Shown piece by piece: positions 6,541-7,278 of a stretch of 7,278 nt of DNA. The translations under genes and the position numbers were made by a program. Each line of letters starts with the position of its first letter. Positions within the stretch are counted from its first letter, which is position 1. The notes below the pieces were generated by a model. That model was not told the origin of the DNA, ran no database searches, and saw nothing but the letters and a program-made list of their open reading frames with translations. This DNA comes from an uncultured Methylococcaceae bacterium (GTDB lineage: Bacteria > Pseudomonadota > Gammaproteobacteria > Methylococcales > Methylomonadaceae). The stretch is taken from the NCBI GenBank assembly GCA_913009515.1, contig CAJVYO010000086.1, positions 1 through 7,278 of the forward strand, in the 5' to 3' direction.

Positions 6541-7278
6541 TTAAGGTACAGCGATGCGAGCAATTAATTGAGCAATAAAATCATCGGTGGTGATGCCTTC
6601 CGCTTCCGCCTCATAAGATAAAATAATACGGTGACGTAATATATCAAAGGCGAGTTCTTGTATATCTTCAGGCGATACAAAATCTTTGCCGTTTAACCAT
6701 GCCTTGGCTCTGGCACAGCGGTCTAAGGCAATACTGGCTCGTGGACTGGCTCCATATTGTAATTGGCTTGCGAGGTCTTTGCCATACGCTTCAGGTTGGC
6801 GAGTGGCTAAAATTATTTGTAATAAATAATCTTCTAATGACTCGGACATAAAAACATTCAGCACTTCTTGGCGCGCGGCAAATAAACTCGCTTGGCTAAT
6901 TTTTTCAGGCAAGGCTTTAGGCGTTTTATGGGTTTGCATCGCCTCAGCACGGGTTAAGTGCAGAATCTTTTTTTCATCTGCCGCATGCGGATAATCAATT
7001 TTTACATGCAATAAAAATCGATCCAACTGGGCTTCAGGTAAAGGATAGGTGCCTTCTTGTTCAATCGGATTCTGGGTTGCCATCACTAAAAATAACGGCG
7101 GTAAAATATAGCTAGTGCCTCCGACCGTAATCTGGCGTTCCGCCATCGCTTCTAATAATGCGGCTTGTACCTTTGCAGGAGAACGATTAATTTCATCGGC
7201 TAAAATCAGATTATGAAATAACGGCCCTTTTTGAAATTCAAAACGCCCTTCTTCAGGACGATAAATATCGGTGCCGGT
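6541..7278 (-). CDS. MoxR-family AAA+ ATPase (N-terminus outside the window)
   Basis: The reading frame is open from the window edge to a TAA at 6541-6543, giving the C-terminal 245 residues. The ATG at 7146 is not the true start, because the frame upstream encodes essential AAA+ sequence. In visible-fragment numbering these are: Walker B 'LILADEINR' (24-32), the sensor-1 strand 'LFLVMATQNP' (62-71, Asn70), the arginine-finger region 'PEAQLDRF' (81-88) and sensor 2 'GASPRAS' (176-182), followed by the helical lid up to the C-terminus. The Walker A P-loop must lie beyond position 7278. MoxR ATPases hydrolyse ATP and act as chaperone-like factors for metal insertion or assembly of partner proteins, often together with von Willebrand A proteins. 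The adjacent DUF58 gene fits this. It is probably the first gene of a three-gene unit, and its promoter is not in the window. Confidence 0.95.
   Translation of the reverse strand, partial: TGTDIYRPEEGRFEFQKGPLFHNLILADEINRSPAKVQAALLEAMAERQITVGGTSYILPPLFLVMATQNPIEQEGTYPLPEAQLDRFLLHVKIDYPHAADEKKILHLTRAEAMQTHKTPKALPEKISQASLFAARQEVLNVFMSESLEDYLLQIILATRQPEAYGKDLASQLQYGASPRASIALDRCARAKAWLNGKDFVSPEDIQELAFDILRHRIILSYEAEAEGITTDDFIAQLIARIAVP

Noticed and set aside
6541..7146. MoxR gene starting at the ATG at 7146
   Set aside because: The frame continues upstream to the window edge and encodes the Walker B motif, so this Met is internal.

Overview
The window looks like chromosomal core DNA from an AT-rich gammaproteobacterium. 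The reasons are a dihydroorotase-like chain of the Pseudomonas PyrC' type, apparently coupled to an upstream pyrB, a gammaproteobacterial-style MoxR/DUF58 pair, a YaiI/YqxD-family protein and a long-form LOG protein. A sulfur-oxidising or methanotrophic lineage (Thiotrichales or Methylococcales-like) would fit the base composition and gene mix. That placement is inference only. Coding density is very high: the longest gap between genes is 37 bases. I see no RNA genes, insertion sequences, CRISPR arrays or attachment sites.

Plus-strand block (about 1-5224). Five genes run head to tail: pyrC' (non-catalytic dihydroorotase homologue), a small lipoprotein monohaem cytochrome c, a LOG-family nucleotide phosphoribohydrolase-like protein, a ZIP-family divalent metal transporter with a histidine-rich loop, and a large methyl-accepting chemotaxis protein (MCP). 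The junctions are tight (8 bp, -1 bp, 37 bp, 15 bp). The window opens on TGATG, a stop/start overlap with an upstream gene, presumably pyrB. At least the first three genes are likely one transcript. ZIP and MCP could belong to it, since I see no convincing promoter or terminator between them.

Minus-strand block (7278 down to 5207). A MoxR-family AAA+ ATPase (N-terminal part outside the window) is followed after 3 bp by a DUF58 protein and after 2 bp by a YaiI/YqxD (UPF0178) protein. This looks like one operon. The two blocks converge and their last genes overlap tail to tail by 18 bp, so there is no dedicated intergenic terminator. A good 11-bp hairpin that folds only in the plus-strand RNA lies 32 bases past the MCP stop codon, inside the antisense of yaiI.

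How the parts may work together: PyrC' is expected to be a structural partner of aspartate transcarbamoylase in pyrimidine synthesis, and LOG acts on nucleoside monophosphates, so both touch nucleotide metabolism. The haem lipoprotein wedged between them is the least expected member. MoxR and DUF58 usually act as a chaperone pair with von Willebrand A proteins, but the other usual members do not follow DUF58 here. I found no strong candidate for a wholly new system. The most interesting leads are the cytochrome-LOG coupling, the paired Arg-Gly motifs of the MCP sensor region and the abbreviated MoxR cluster.
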